Positions 1 through 10,151 are shown, counted from the first letter of the stretch. The stretch is 64,000 nucleotides of DNA from Vagococcus hydrophili (GCF_011304195.1 NZ_CP049887.1:744001-808000); one strand, 5' to 3'. Numbers and translations are program-made. Notes: generated by a model from the sequence alone, not told the origin.

Positions 1-1264
1 GCTTTTCAATCTTCTCATTATTGGGATGGTTTTTGCTGGATTTTATTTCATGCGAGGAACCAATCAAATAGTTGAAGTCCAAACTGTCGCCTTAAACGTT
101 CGAGATAAACCTTCCGTTAAATCCCACGTCATGACACAAGTTCACCAAGAGGACCGTGTCACGATTAAAGAAAAAAAAGACGGCTGGTATAAAATTCAAA
201 CCCCTGATAAAACAGAAGGTTGGGTTGCCGAATGGTTAATTTTTGACGGTAAGTCAGGACCATATACCTATTTACCTGGAATTGTCACTCAACGAAGTAC
301 AGAGCTTAAGAAAAGTAATAGTGAAAGCAGTAAAACTTTAACTACTTTAAAGAAAAAGCAAAAAATCTTCGTTACCTTAGAATTAAACGGCTGGAGCCGA
401 ATTTACACAGATGATACTTACGGTTGGGTTCCAACTGAGTCTATTCGAATCAGAAAAAATCAACAACCTAAATTTGAACTAGATTCGACATTACAAGTAG
501 CTATCGATAATGCCCCTCTTTATTCTAAAAAGGCAGAAACTGGCTCACCTTTAGCAACTCTTCACTACGCTGAAAAAGTTACTTTAAAAGCGGATGAAGA
601 AGGCTGGTACCAAGTTAGAACCGAAAAAGGGCAAACTGGTTATTTAAAAGGTTGGGAACTGACTGACAACAAACTAAGTGAGAAAGATAAACGACCGGAT
701 GAGCCTATGGCAGAGTATGTGGTCATTCTTGATCCTGGTCATGGCGGGAACGATCCTGGTGCCAATACAAATGACGAGAAAGTCTACGAAAAAGAACTAA
801 CCCTAAAAACAGCCCAAGTTGTTAAACATGAATTAGAAGATAAAGGCTACACCGTCTTAATGACGCGTAACAAAGACGAGTTTGTCTCTTTATCAAAAAT
901 TGCTGATATTAGCAATAAGAGTAATGCCGATGTCTTTTTAAGTTTCCACTATGATTCAACAGGAAGCCCTAACGAAGGCTCAGGCACAACGACTTTCTAT
1001 CGTAACAAAAACGGACAAGCCTTGGCACAATCTGTCAATGATCAAATTGCTAGTATCTTACCACTTGAAAATCGTGGTTTCGGTGTTCAAGATTATCAAG
1101 TCCTAAGAGAAAATGATAAACCAGCTGTGTTACTAGAGCTTGGCTATATCAATAATGATTCTGACGCAGCTTATGCTCAAAGTAATAAGTATCATAAAAA
1201 AGTCGGCGAAGCTGTTTACCACGGTGTGACGAACTACTTTTTAGAAATGAATAAGCAAAATTAA
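1..1264 (+). CDS. N-acetylmuramoyl-L-alanine amidase with SH3 repeats (5' end outside window)
   Basis: This is a cell-wall hydrolase predicted to cut the amide bond between N-acetylmuramic acid and the stem peptide. The frame is open from base 2 and reads as a hydrophobic segment before the first internal ATG at 26, so the true start and the membrane anchor or signal lie upstream of the window. Three bacterial SH3-type repeats follow (about residues 18-75, 84-140 and 155-212 counted from base 26), with the typical GWV/GWL motifs. The C-terminal zinc amidase domain (Amidase_3) starts near residue 231 with LDPGHGG; it continues with the YEKE glutamate, the SFHYDS histidine and the catalytic glutamate of LLELGYI. 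A strong terminator follows directly. Confidence 0.9.
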   Translation, partial: LFNLLIIGMVFAGFYFMRGTNQIVEVQTVALNVRDKPSVKSHVMTQVHQEDRVTIKEKKDGWYKIQTPDKTEGWVAEWLIFDGKSGPYTYLPGIVTQRSTELKKSNSESSKTLTTLKKKQKIFVTLELNGWSRIYTDDTYGWVPTESIRIRKNQQPKFELDSTLQVAIDNAPLYSKKAETGSPLATLHYAEKVTLKADEEGWYQVRTEKGQTGYLKGWELTDNKLSEKDKRPDEPMAEYVVILDPGHGGNDPGANTNDEKVYEKELTLKTAQVVKHELEDKGYTVLMTRNKDEFVSLSKIADISNKSNADVFLSFHYDSTGSPNEGSGTTTFYRNKNGQALAQSVNDQIASILPLENRGFGVQDYQVLRENDKPAVLLELGYINNDSDAAYAQSNKYHKKVGEAVYHGVTNYFLEMNKQN

Positions 1265-1309
1265 TAAAAAGCGTTTAGCTCCGATAAACAGGAGCTAAAC
1301 GCTTTTTTT
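1265..1309. terminator. Bidirectional intrinsic terminator
   Basis: A long perfect stem, GCGTTTAGCTCC paired with GGAGCTAAACGC around a short loop, is flanked by an A run on the left and a T run on the right. It can end both the amidase transcript and the glpK-glpF transcript. Its GCGTTTAGCT core recurs in the repeat region near 9.4-9.55 kb. Confidence 0.85.
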
Positions 1310-1347
1310 ATTCTTTATTATAATCCGGGTTCAAATCGCAACTTTGT

Positions 1348-2064
1348 TTATGCGATAAGTCCCCATACTAAAGCTGCTAAGATTCCGCCTAAGAATGGTC
1401 CTACGATTGGTACCCATGAATAACCCCAATCAGATTCACCTTTGTTTTTAATTGGTAACAATTGGTGAGCGATACGCGGACCTAAGTCCCTTGCTGGGTT
1501 GATGGCATATCCTGTAGGTCCACCTAATGATAAACCTAGAGATAAGATTAACACACCAACGATTAATGGATTCATGCCATCAGCAAATGTGTATTTAGAA
1601 AATGCTAATAGTGTAAATACTAAAACAAATGTTCCAATTAACTCAGTAATCATATTAGAAATAGGTTTTCTAATGGCTGGTCCTGTAGCAAACGTTCCTA
1701 AGATTGTTGCTTGATCTTCTGTTGCATCATAATGAGGTAAATATGTAATATAAACTAACATACCACCCACAATACCACCGACTACTTGCGCGATGATAAA
1801 TGGTACGACTAAGTTCCATGAGAAGTTACCTGCCACTGCCATCCCAACTGTTACTGCTGGGTTTAAGTGAGCTGGTCCCATAAAGCTGGACATGTATACT
1901 GCCATGGTTACAGCAGCACCCCAACCTAATGTGATAACAACCCAACCAGCACCTTCTGCTTTACTCTTTTTCAAGCAGACAGCTGCTACAACGCCATTCC
2001 CTAATAAAATTAACATCATTGTTCCTAAAAATTCACTAAAAATCTGTAAAGTATCCCCGCTCAT
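1348..2064 (-). CDS. glpF: Glycerol facilitator / aquaporin
   Basis: This is a membrane channel of the major intrinsic protein family, most likely passing glycerol. At 238 residues it has the family's usual length, six membrane segments and the two half-helix NPA motifs (NPAVTVG near residue 68 and NPARDLG near residue 189). The aspartate after the second NPA motif (NPARD) favours a glyceroporin over a water-only channel. It lies 39 bp downstream of glpK on the same strand, so glycerol entry and phosphorylation are probably co-transcribed. No glpO (alpha-glycerophosphate oxidase) sits between them, unlike many enterococcal glp operons. Confidence 0.9.
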   Translation of the reverse strand: MSGDTLQIFSEFLGTMMLILLGNGVVAAVCLKKSKAEGAGWVVITLGWGAAVTMAVYMSSFMGPAHLNPAVTVGMAVAGNFSWNLVVPFIIAQVVGGIVGGMLVYITYLPHYDATEDQATILGTFATGPAIRKPISNMITELIGTFVLVFTLLAFSKYTFADGMNPLIVGVLILSLGLSLGGPTGYAINPARDLGPRIAHQLLPIKNKGESDWGYSWVPIVGPFLGGILAALVWGLIA

Positions 2065-2103
2065 ATCCTCTTCTCCTTTAAATCAGTGGATTAGCTCCTA
2101 CCG

Positions 2104-3657
<1,554 letters not shown>

Positions 3658-3714
3658 TCATACCATTTTTTCACAATTTAAATAGTCATTTGCTCAAAAA
3701 AAATGAAAAAAAAT

Positions 3715-3737
3715 AGAAAAAACTAATCAAATTAGTC
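3715..3737 (-). terminator. Intrinsic terminator after dtd
   Basis: On the minus strand an ACTAAT-TTG-ATTAGT hairpin is followed by a T run. It lies just past the dtd stop codon and separates the relA-dtd unit from glpK. Confidence 0.7.
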
Positions 3738-3750
3738 TTTTCTACTTATG

Positions 3751-4197
3751 TTATTTATAATCTGTATCAAAGAAGATAGTCACGGGGCCGTCATTCTCTA
3801 AAGTGATTGACATATGGGCTCCAAATTTACCTTCAATAACGTCTAACTTGTTTTTTCTAAGTTCTTGATTAAAGTATTGGTATAGTTCTGAAGCTATATC
3901 TGGATGGGCTGATTTAGTAAAACTCGGGCGATTGCCTTTCTTCGTATCAGCTAGTAATGTAAACTGAGAAATCGACAATATTTTTCCACCGACTTGATGG
4001 ATATCCAAATTCATTTTCTCATTCTCATCTTCGAAAATGCGCAATTGACTAATCTTTTTAGCCAGATAATCTGCTTCTTTTTTAGTATCGCCTTCTTTGA
4101 TACCTACTAATAAAACATACCCTTTTTCAATTTTACCTAGTTCTTCATTTTCAACGACAACATTTCCATGATTAACCTTTTGTAAAACAACTCTCAC
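3751..4197 (-). CDS. dtd: D-aminoacyl-tRNA deacylase
   Basis: This enzyme hydrolyses D-aminoacyl-tRNA and glycyl-tRNA(Ala), a translational proofreading step in the cytoplasm. It is 148 residues, the normal Dtd length. The active-site SQFTLLAD motif near residue 77 and the C-terminal NDGPVT motif (family consensus NxGPVT) are both visible. It starts 15 bp after the relA stop, and the relA-dtd order is common in Firmicutes, so the two genes are probably co-transcribed. Confidence 0.95.
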   Translation of the reverse strand: MRVVLQKVNHGNVVVENEELGKIEKGYVLLVGIKEGDTKKEADYLAKKISQLRIFEDENEKMNLDIHQVGGKILSISQFTLLADTKKGNRPSFTKSAHPDIASELYQYFNQELRKNKLDVIEGKFGAHMSITLENDGPVTIFFDTDYK

Positions 4198-4212
4198 TTA
4201 AATTAGCTCCTT

Positions 4213-6429
4213 TTAGCCGTTTGTTCGACGAACACTATAGACTTCTGGAACGGCTTTTATTTTTTCAACAATCTGTTCTAAATGACTCAAATTTTGAATC
4301 GATATCGTTAAATGAATGACAGCCATTTTATTCTTAGCTGGTTTTGCTTCCACGCCAACTAAACGTTTTGTATGAGCGTTAACAACAAGCAGCACATCAT
4401 TTAGTAAACCACTGCGATTATAACCATAAATTTCTAAATCAGCATTGTATTCTTGTTTACTATTTGCGTCAGCATCTTCCCAGTCAACATCAATCTGACG
4501 GTTTTGAACATCTGGCGAGCTATTCATATTGGCACAGTCTTTTCTATGGATGGAAATTCCACGACCCTTAGTAATATAACCCACAATTTCATCACCTGGA
4601 ACAGGATTACAACAACGACTGATTCGAACAAGTAAATTATCCGCTCCTTGAATTACCACGCCACCTTCATGACGAATCTTCATTTTCGTTGCATCTTTCT
4701 TTTGAACAGGTTGATTCATTAATTCTTCGGCTTCTTCTTGTTGTTTCTTAACCCCACGCTCTTTACGTTCCTTTTCAGTCAAACGGTTATAAACAACTTG
4801 AGTCGTCACCTCACCAAAACCAACTGATGCAAATAAATCATCCACCGTTTGATAATTAAAACGCTCAATGGCATCAGCTAACTTATCTTTTGATAAGAAA
4901 TCTTTTGGTGCAAAATCATTATCTAATAGCATTCTTTCTAAAGCTGTACGACCTTTATGAATATTTTCATCTCGATCCTTATCTTTAAAGAAACGTTTAA
5001 TTTTATTTTTAGCTCGACTTGTTGCCACTAAATTAACCCAATCGCGACTTGGACCAAATGAATTGGCAGACGTTAACACTTCAATGATATCTCCATTTTT
5101 AAGTTTATAATCAAGAGGAACCATTTTACCGTTTACTTTAACACCTGTTGTTTTATTCCCAACTTCTGTATGGATATTGTAAGAAAAATCAAGAGGGCCT
5201 GATCCTTTAGGTAGCTCTGTTACATCACCTTTAGGCGTAAACACATACACTTTATCACTAAAGATCTCACCTTTTACATTTTCCATAAAGTCTGAGGCAT
5301 TGTATCCTTCATCCTGAAGTTCAATAATTTCACGTAACAAACTGATTTGGTTCGCGTTATTATCTTCTTGCTTTTCTGTTTTTCCTTCTTTATAAGCCCA
5401 GTGAGCAGCCACCCCAAATTCAGCAATTTGGTGCATTTCATGAGTTCTAATTTGAATCTCAATTGGGTTTCCTTTCGGACCAATAACAGTTGTATGGAGA
5501 GATTGATACATGTTACTCTTAGGAACGGCAATGTAATCTTTAAATCGACCTGGCAGAGGTTTCCACTTACTATGAATTGCCCCTAAAACTGCGTAACAGT
5601 CTTTAATTGAATCAACCAACACACGAATCGCTAGTAAATCATAGATTTCAGCAAATTCTTTTTTCTTATCTTTCATTTTACGGTAAATTGAATAAATGTG
5701 TTTAGGACGACCATAAATCTCAGCGTCCATATTCATCTCTTTGGTTGCTTCACCAATTTCTTCAACAGTTTGATTCACGTACATTTCACGCTCACCACGT
5801 TTTGAATTCATTAGGTGAACAATTCGGTAATACTGTCTTGGATTTAAGTAACGTAACGAACGATCTTCTAATTCCCATTTAATCAAACTAATCCCTAAAC
5901 GATGGGCAAGTGGTGCATAAATTTCTAAGGTTTCTTTGGCAATGCGACGTTGTTTGTCTTCTCTTAAATGGTTAAGTGTTCGCATATTGTGCACTCTATC
6001 TGCTAGTTTTACCATGATTACTCGTAAGTCTTGAGACATGGCAAGTAGCATTTTACGGTGATTTTCTGCTAGTTGTTCTTCATGAGATTTATATTTTATT
6101 TTACCTAGTTTAGTTACACCATCTACTAACATAGCAACATCTGGACCAAACTCTTTTTCTAAATCTTTTAACGTTATGTCTGTATCTTCTACTACATCAT
6201 GTAAAAATCCAGTCGCAACCGTATGTGGGTCCATTTTTAACTCCGCCAAAATCCCAGCTACTTGGATGGGATGATTAATATACGGTTCTCCCGACTGTCT
6301 AAATTGAGTTGAGTGAGCTTCTGTTGCATAATCACATGCTTTTTGAACAAAATCTACATGTTCTTGACTCATATAACTAGCGACAATTTTCATGACATCC
6401 TGGTCTGTTAATACTTTTTCTTTTGGCAT
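4213..6429 (-). CDS. relA: Bifunctional (p)ppGpp synthetase/hydrolase RelA/SpoT
   Basis: This is the long RSH enzyme that makes and degrades (p)ppGpp in the stringent response. Its 738 residues show the full domain order: an HD hydrolase domain with the HDVVEDTD motif at residues 77-84, the synthetase domain (FKDYIAVPKSNMYQSLHTTV and IEIQIRT), a TGS domain near 400, a zinc-finger-like CC region (SRCCNPVPGDEIVGY) and a C-terminal ACT domain. The HD residues suggest hydrolase activity is retained. The ribosome binding site is AGGAGGGG. An intrinsic terminator sits between its promoter and this site, which is unusual. Confidence 0.95.
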   Translation of the reverse strand: MPKEKVLTDQDVMKIVASYMSQEHVDFVQKACDYATEAHSTQFRQSGEPYINHPIQVAGILAELKMDPHTVATGFLHDVVEDTDITLKDLEKEFGPDVAMLVDGVTKLGKIKYKSHEEQLAENHRKMLLAMSQDLRVIMVKLADRVHNMRTLNHLREDKQRRIAKETLEIYAPLAHRLGISLIKWELEDRSLRYLNPRQYYRIVHLMNSKRGEREMYVNQTVEEIGEATKEMNMDAEIYGRPKHIYSIYRKMKDKKKEFAEIYDLLAIRVLVDSIKDCYAVLGAIHSKWKPLPGRFKDYIAVPKSNMYQSLHTTVIGPKGNPIEIQIRTHEMHQIAEFGVAAHWAYKEGKTEKQEDNNANQISLLREIIELQDEGYNASDFMENVKGEIFSDKVYVFTPKGDVTELPKGSGPLDFSYNIHTEVGNKTTGVKVNGKMVPLDYKLKNGDIIEVLTSANSFGPSRDWVNLVATSRAKNKIKRFFKDKDRDENIHKGRTALERMLLDNDFAPKDFLSKDKLADAIERFNYQTVDDLFASVGFGEVTTQVVYNRLTEKERKERGVKKQQEEAEELMNQPVQKKDATKMKIRHEGGVVIQGADNLLVRISRCCNPVPGDEIVGYITKGRGISIHRKDCANMNSSPDVQNRQIDVDWEDADANSKQEYNADLEIYGYNRSGLLNDVLLVVNAHTKRLVGVEAKPAKNKMAVIHLTISIQNLSHLEQIVEKIKAVPEVYSVRRTNG

Positions 6430-6456
6430 ATGACCCCTCCTTTTTTAATATTAAAA

Positions 6457-6479
6457 AAAAGTACTATTGTAGTACTTTT
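6457..6479 (-). terminator. Intrinsic terminator in the relA leader (possible attenuator)
   Basis: On the minus strand a perfect 10-bp stem (AAAAGTACTA / TAGTACTTTT) with a CAA loop is followed by a run of T. It lies downstream of the best relA promoter and about 27 bp upstream of the relA start. No minus-strand gene lies upstream, so it appears to terminate relA's own leader transcript. Attenuation is inferred. Confidence 0.6.
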
Positions 6480-6499
6480 ACTGTTTTTAGATTACATTA

Positions 6500-6528
6500 A
6501 TTATACTCACTTTATTTTGTTATTTCAA
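6500..6528 (-). promoter_or_regulatory. relA promoter
   Basis: TTGAAA (6528-6523) and a perfect TATAAT (6505-6500) are separated by exactly 17 bp on the minus strand. This is a strong housekeeping-sigma promoter directed at relA. Confidence 0.75.
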
Positions 6529-6566
6529 TCATTTAAAACGAGACTTTCATGATACTTTCTAAAAAA

Positions 6567-6610
6567 ACATTCAGAGATATCTTTGAATGTTTCTTTTTTT
6601 ATGTTAATAT
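6567..6610 (+). promoter_or_regulatory. arsR-type operon promoter with overlapping palindromic operator
   Basis: A 24-bp palindrome at 6567-6590, centred on GATATC and with a single mismatched pair, overlaps a TTGAAT -35 element (6583-6588). A TAATAT -10 follows at 6605-6610. ArsR-family repressors usually bind such dyads in their own promoters, so this is the likely self-operator of the gene at 6651. The dyad followed by T residues could also act as a terminator. Confidence 0.55.
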
Positions 6611-6650
6611 ACACTCAAATAATAATTAGTTCTAGAAAGGAAGTTAATGC

Positions 6651-6980
6651 ATGATAAACACCCAAAAAGACTCTGCTACAAAAATGTTAGAGAGTTTTGA
6701 CCCTAAAAGAATTAGTACTTTTTTTAAATTAATGTCCGAAGAAATTCGGTTTAAACTGACCTTAATTTTAGCCTATGAAGGAGAGATGTGTGTCAGTGAT
6801 TTAGCTAAACATACGGAGACTTCTATTTCTACAACGTCTCATCACTTACAAATTCTAAAAAAAAATGAAGTCATTGAAAGCAGGCGTGAAGGAAAGCAAA
6901 TTTTTTATTTTATTCAAAATAAACGCGTGCTTCACTTTATCAAAGTCGGTTTAGACTTTAGTAATATTCCCAAATACTAG
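6651..6980 (+). CDS. ArsR/SmtB-family transcriptional regulator
   Basis: This 109-residue winged-helix regulator has the ArsR-type helix-turn-helix (CVSDLAKHTETSIS, then TTSHHLQILKKNEVIESRREG). The family's paired-cysteine metal motif (ELCVCDL) is reduced to EMCVSDL, leaving one cysteine at residue 47, so classical metal sensing is doubtful. The ribosome binding site is GAAAGGAAG. Its stop is 14 bp before a ClC-like gene, and a K+ channel gene follows, so it probably controls the ion-channel operon. The inducer cannot be read from the sequence. Confidence 0.85.
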   Translation: MINTQKDSATKMLESFDPKRISTFFKLMSEEIRFKLTLILAYEGEMCVSDLAKHTETSISTTSHHLQILKKNEVIESRREGKQIFYFIQNKRVLHFIKVGLDFSNIPKY

Positions 6981-6994
6981 AAAGGAAGTTTCCT

Positions 6995-8230
6995 ATGAAA
7001 AAAAATAGTTTACTCATTAGAATCATTTTTTACGGTCTACTCTTAAGTTGCTTGATCGGTATCATCTCTTTTATCTTTATTTTCTTAGAAAGTAATATCT
7101 CTCATTATGTTTGGGGAAACTTACTACCAAGCTCACCTTTTAAAACAGGCTTCACCTTAGTCTTTTGCTTAATCGGTGGCGTTTTAATCGGGAAGTTAAG
7201 AGAAAAATGGGGCGATTACCCAGAAACAGCTCATCACACGATTGATGACTTAAAAAAGAATCGCACAGTGGATTATCGACCTGTCTTTAAAAGTTTATCC
7301 GTTGCCCTTCTTATTTTAATTTTTGGTGCAGGGGTTGGTCCTGAGGCGGCTCTTTTAAGTGCGATTGTCATGCTTTCAATTTGGGAAGCAGATAAAATGC
7401 GTTATCTCTTCTTTAATCAGGAAACTTTTTTACAACTTACACCAACTGAAAGAATGAAACGAATGCTCCACCCAACAAAATATCTCGTTACTTTCAATTC
7501 AGAAACATCTATTAAAGATGAACACCTGTTAACAACTAAAAAAAATATCAATCGTTTCTTTATTGTAAATGGCTTAGTTAGTTTCGTGATTCTAATGAAA
7601 TTAACCAAACAACCTTCTTTCATCAGTAAAATGGGAGATTCCAACTGGCAAATTAAGGAAATCCTTTTACTGATTCCTTTAATTATTTTAGGTCTATTTT
7701 CTGGAAAATTATACCGTATCTTCCAAAAACAAATGAAAGTTTGGTTTTCTTTTTGGCCAGATAAACCAGTTTATAAAGCATTAATTGGATCTATCGCTAT
7801 TTTCTTAATTGGAACATTTACGCCTAATTTATTGTTTTCAGGTCAAGTTACCTTGGGTGATGTACCCACGCAACACGCTAAATTATCCGTTATTGTTTTA
7901 ATTTTAGCTGTTGTCGTTAAATTAGTCTTCTTACAAATTTGCTTAAACACTGGCTGGATTGGCGGAGATATTTTCCCAATTGTCTTTTCTTCTATTTTAT
8001 TAGGCTTTGCCATCTCACAATTACTACCAAGCTTTGATGCTATTTTCATTGTGGCTACAATTGCGACGGCTATGGCCGTGACCATCTTAGAAGCACCTGT
8101 TGCTGTGGCGATTTTTACCGCACTATTTTTCCCACTTCACATTACTCCGATTATTTTAGTAACAGCCTTTATCTTGAAATTCGCTAAACAAGCTGTCACT
8201 AAAATGAAAACAGCGAAAGGACTTAACTAA
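6995..8230 (+). CDS. ClC-family chloride channel/transporter-like membrane protein
   Basis: The 411-residue protein has about ten membrane segments and ClC-like signatures. GAGVGPEAAL at residues 111-120 corresponds to the selectivity/gating loop, and a late NTGWIGGDIFPIVF segment resembles the C-terminal GGGIFAP/F anion-pore motif. The gating glutamate of the canonical GREGP motif is missing; a glutamate instead follows the proline (GPEAA), as in YfeO-like relatives. There is no CBS domain. Its stop overlaps the start of the K+ channel gene (TAATG), so the two are translationally coupled. Coupled anion and K+ movement is inference. Confidence 0.75.
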   Translation: MKKNSLLIRIIFYGLLLSCLIGIISFIFIFLESNISHYVWGNLLPSSPFKTGFTLVFCLIGGVLIGKLREKWGDYPETAHHTIDDLKKNRTVDYRPVFKSLSVALLILIFGAGVGPEAALLSAIVMLSIWEADKMRYLFFNQETFLQLTPTERMKRMLHPTKYLVTFNSETSIKDEHLLTTKKNINRFFIVNGLVSFVILMKLTKQPSFISKMGDSNWQIKEILLLIPLIILGLFSGKLYRIFQKQMKVWFSFWPDKPVYKALIGSIAIFLIGTFTPNLLFSGQVTLGDVPTQHAKLSVIVLILAVVVKLVFLQICLNTGWIGGDIFPIVFSSILLGFAISQLLPSFDAIFIVATIATAMAVTILEAPVAVAIFTALFFPLHITPIILVTAFILKFAKQAVTKMKTAKGLN

Positions 8231-8595
8231 TGTTTGGTTTATTACTTGGATTTAAACGTCTTGGTCAATGTTTAGCTCGTTGTTTCAAAAAAGATGAGGT
8301 CAAAGCTTTACTGATTACAACTGGCTCTGTCCTTTTACTTGGTACTATTTTTTATCATAATGTAGAAAAAATGGCTTACATTGATTCCTTTTATTTTAGT
8401 TTTGTAACCTTAGCTACGATTGGTTATGGAGATTTATATCCAGTTACAGTTCTTGGAAAACTTTTCACCGTTGTTTACAGTATTCTAGGACTTGGATTGG
8501 TTAGTTTATCTGCTGGGATTATCGCTCGTGAAGTGATTCAACTTAGACAAAATGAAACATGCGAGGACAAAGAAAAAAGAACCGATGACAAATAA
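8230..8595 (+). CDS. Two-TM potassium channel
   Basis: This 121-residue ion channel has two membrane helices and a pore loop with the selectivity filter TIGYGD at residues 63-68. It lacks a cytosolic RCK/TrkA-N domain, so it resembles a minimal KcsA-type channel and presumably works as a tetramer. It is the last gene of the arsR - ClC - K+ channel operon, and its ATG overlaps the preceding stop. Confidence 0.9.
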   Translation: MFGLLLGFKRLGQCLARCFKKDEVKALLITTGSVLLLGTIFYHNVEKMAYIDSFYFSFVTLATIGYGDLYPVTVLGKLFTVVYSILGLGLVSLSAGIIAREVIQLRQNETCEDKEKRTDDK

Positions 8596-8616
8596 TTTTG
8601 TCGTTGGTTCTTTTTT
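8576..8616. terminator. Bidirectional intrinsic terminator
   Basis: AGAACC-GATGACAAA pairs with TTTTGTC-GTTGGTTCT around a TAA that is the stop of the K+ channel gene. T runs lie outward on both strands, so it serves the convergent alarmone synthetase gene too. Confidence 0.8.
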
Positions 8617-8622
8617 GGATTC

Positions 8623-9297
8623 TTACTTTTCAAGCTCATTACGAATTGCCAGCATCTCTTCTTCTAAAATAGATAAAGATTGAGCCGTTCTTTCTAAACG
8701 ATGTGACAAATTTTCATCTGTCACACCTTCCTTATATCTTAATCCATGCTCTAAACTTGCCCAGTAATCCATGGCAATTGTTCTAAATTGAATTTCCACT
8801 TTAATATGCTTCGTTTCTTTAAAGAAAAAGACTGGAATTTCTAAAATCACATGTAGACTTCGGTAACCACTTGGTTTGGGATTTTTGATATAGTCTTTGA
8901 TTTCCAAGACATTAATATCCGTCTGTTCCGAGAGCGACTCCAACACCATGTAAATATCATCTGCATAAGCACAAATCACACGAATACCCGCTACATCAGC
9001 CAGTTCTTCAGCGACAACTCCTTTAGAAAAAGGCAGTCCTTTACGGTCTAATTTTAAGACAATACTTTTCAATGTTTTTACTCTACTTTGAATTTGATGG
9101 ATTGTATTATTTCGCCCCATATTGGATGAACTGCTTAATTCACGGTCAATAATTCTTAATTTGGTTTCGACCTCATCAATAGCTGATTGATAATAAATAA
9201 TTAATTTTCGATAAGTTTCTAAAGCTCCTACATAAAAATGAGATTTTGGATCCACATCATTGACTAACTTAATTAAATCTTCTGTTAAATACTCCAT
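8623..9297 (-). CDS. Small alarmone synthetase (GTP pyrophosphokinase)
   Basis: This is a single-domain RelA/SpoT synthetase that transfers pyrophosphate from ATP to GTP or GDP without an HD hydrolase domain. Its 224 residues contain the family motifs ADVAGIRVICAY, EIKDYIKNPKPSGYRSLH and IEFRTIAMDYWASLEH (the last with VEIQFRTIAM). It resembles YjbM/RelQ and YwaC/RelP enzymes; I cannot decide between them with confidence. The ribosome binding site is AGAGGTG. Together with relA in the same window it gives two (p)ppGpp sources, one probably tied to wall or envelope stress in related bacteria. Confidence 0.85.
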   Translation of the reverse strand: MEYLTEDLIKLVNDVDPKSHFYVGALETYRKLIIYYQSAIDEVETKLRIIDRELSSSSNMGRNNTIHQIQSRVKTLKSIVLKLDRKGLPFSKGVVAEELADVAGIRVICAYADDIYMVLESLSEQTDINVLEIKDYIKNPKPSGYRSLHVILEIPVFFFKETKHIKVEIQFRTIAMDYWASLEHGLRYKEGVTDENLSHRLERTAQSLSILEEEMLAIRNELEK

Positions 9298-9386
9298 GAT
9301 TTACACCTCTTCTAATCTTATATATTTATCATAACCTGTTTTTATGACTTTTTCTCGATTAAATTAATTAAAATTGTATAAAAATT

Positions 9387-9430
9387 AGAGTGGTGAGAAA
9401 AGCGTTTAGCTTCAAGCAACTGGAGGAAAT
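9387..9430 (+). repeat. 44-bp direct repeat, copy 1
   Basis: The first of two 44-bp copies beginning AGAGTGGTGA and ending CAACTGGAGGAAAT. The copies differ at two positions. The repeat lies in a gene-free stretch of about 290 bp (9298-9591) in which I see no gene. Its AGCGTTTAGCT core also occurs in the terminator near 1.27-1.31 kb. Confidence 0.8.
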
Positions 9431-9491
9431 CAAAAATAATTCACGCTTTTGGAATTAATTTTGATTTTTGAAGTTGCTGTAGAGCTGCTTT

Positions 9492-9553
9492 TTGAACCCG
9501 GACTAAATCAGAGTGGTGAAAATAGCGTTTAGCTTCAAGCAACTGGAGGAAAT
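9492..9553 (+). repeat. 44-bp direct repeat, copy 2, with TTTGAACCCGGA prefix
   Basis: The second copy (9510-9553) is preceded by TTTGAACCCGGA at 9492-9503. The same prefix and core, in reverse orientation, occur at about 1268-1336. This suggests a dispersed intergenic repeat family. Between the copies, AGTTGCT can pair with AGCAACT of copy 1. Confidence 0.7.
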
Positions 9554-9591
9554 ACTGATCCATTAACATTTAGATTATTATAATAACTAAT

Positions 9592-10017
9592 TTATCTACT
9601 ACATTCTCTCTTAAAAAATCGATCTAAATGATGAGCTAAATTAGAAATATCTTCAATTGCGAGTTCAGTAATTATTCTAAATTCTTCTTCTGATACGAGT
9701 TTTGTATAGCCTACATATTTATTAGTTTTTTCATAATGTTGATCCATTCTATCTCTTACATCTTTTGGAATAATTTCATAATTTATACGTGAAGGATAAC
9801 TCTTACCAAAATACCATTGCAAGTTCCCTTTAAAAGATTCTACCCCCTCTTTTATGATTTGATTGTGCCTTTCTGTATTTTTATCTTCATTTAAACTAAA
9901 GTATAAGGACGGAATTTGCTTGTTTTTACAACCTGGAGTATAAATCAAACCACAATTTGTTTGAATGCTAAAATAGTCAATCAGTATTTCCGTGATTTTT
10001 TTCTGTGTCTGTCCCAT
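9592..10017 (-). CDS. Hypothetical protein, 141 aa
   Basis: I do not recognise this family. The protein is soluble and charged, with no signal or membrane segment. I chose the ATG at 10017 because TTGGAGGT lies 8 bp upstream; the frame stays open 13 codons further without a better site. It contains a small cysteine-bearing motif (CGLIYTPGCKNK) near residue 22 and a mainly alpha-helical acidic C-terminus. It stands alone next to the repeats and looks like an accessory gene. Confidence 0.6.
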   Translation of the reverse strand: MGQTQKKITEILIDYFSIQTNCGLIYTPGCKNKQIPSLYFSLNEDKNTERHNQIIKEGVESFKGNLQWYFGKSYPSRINYEIIPKDVRDRMDQHYEKTNKYVGYTKLVSEEEFRIITELAIEDISNLAHHLDRFFKRECSR

Positions 10018-10097
10018 TATTTTTACCTCCAATTTTTTTATATTAGTTATCCTCAATAAAAATATACGTGGTTCACTTTAGATTTAGCTATTTTTAA

Positions 10098-10151
10098 CAA
10101 AAAAACATCAACAACAAAACTACCTCTTTAGGTAACTTCATTACTGATGTT
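10098..10151 (-). terminator. Intrinsic terminator after rsmE
   Basis: On the minus strand ACATCA...TTGATGT closes a long stem with an inner TTACCT/AGGTA pairing, followed by seven T. It ends the DUF3013-prmA-rsmE unit. Confidence 0.7.
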
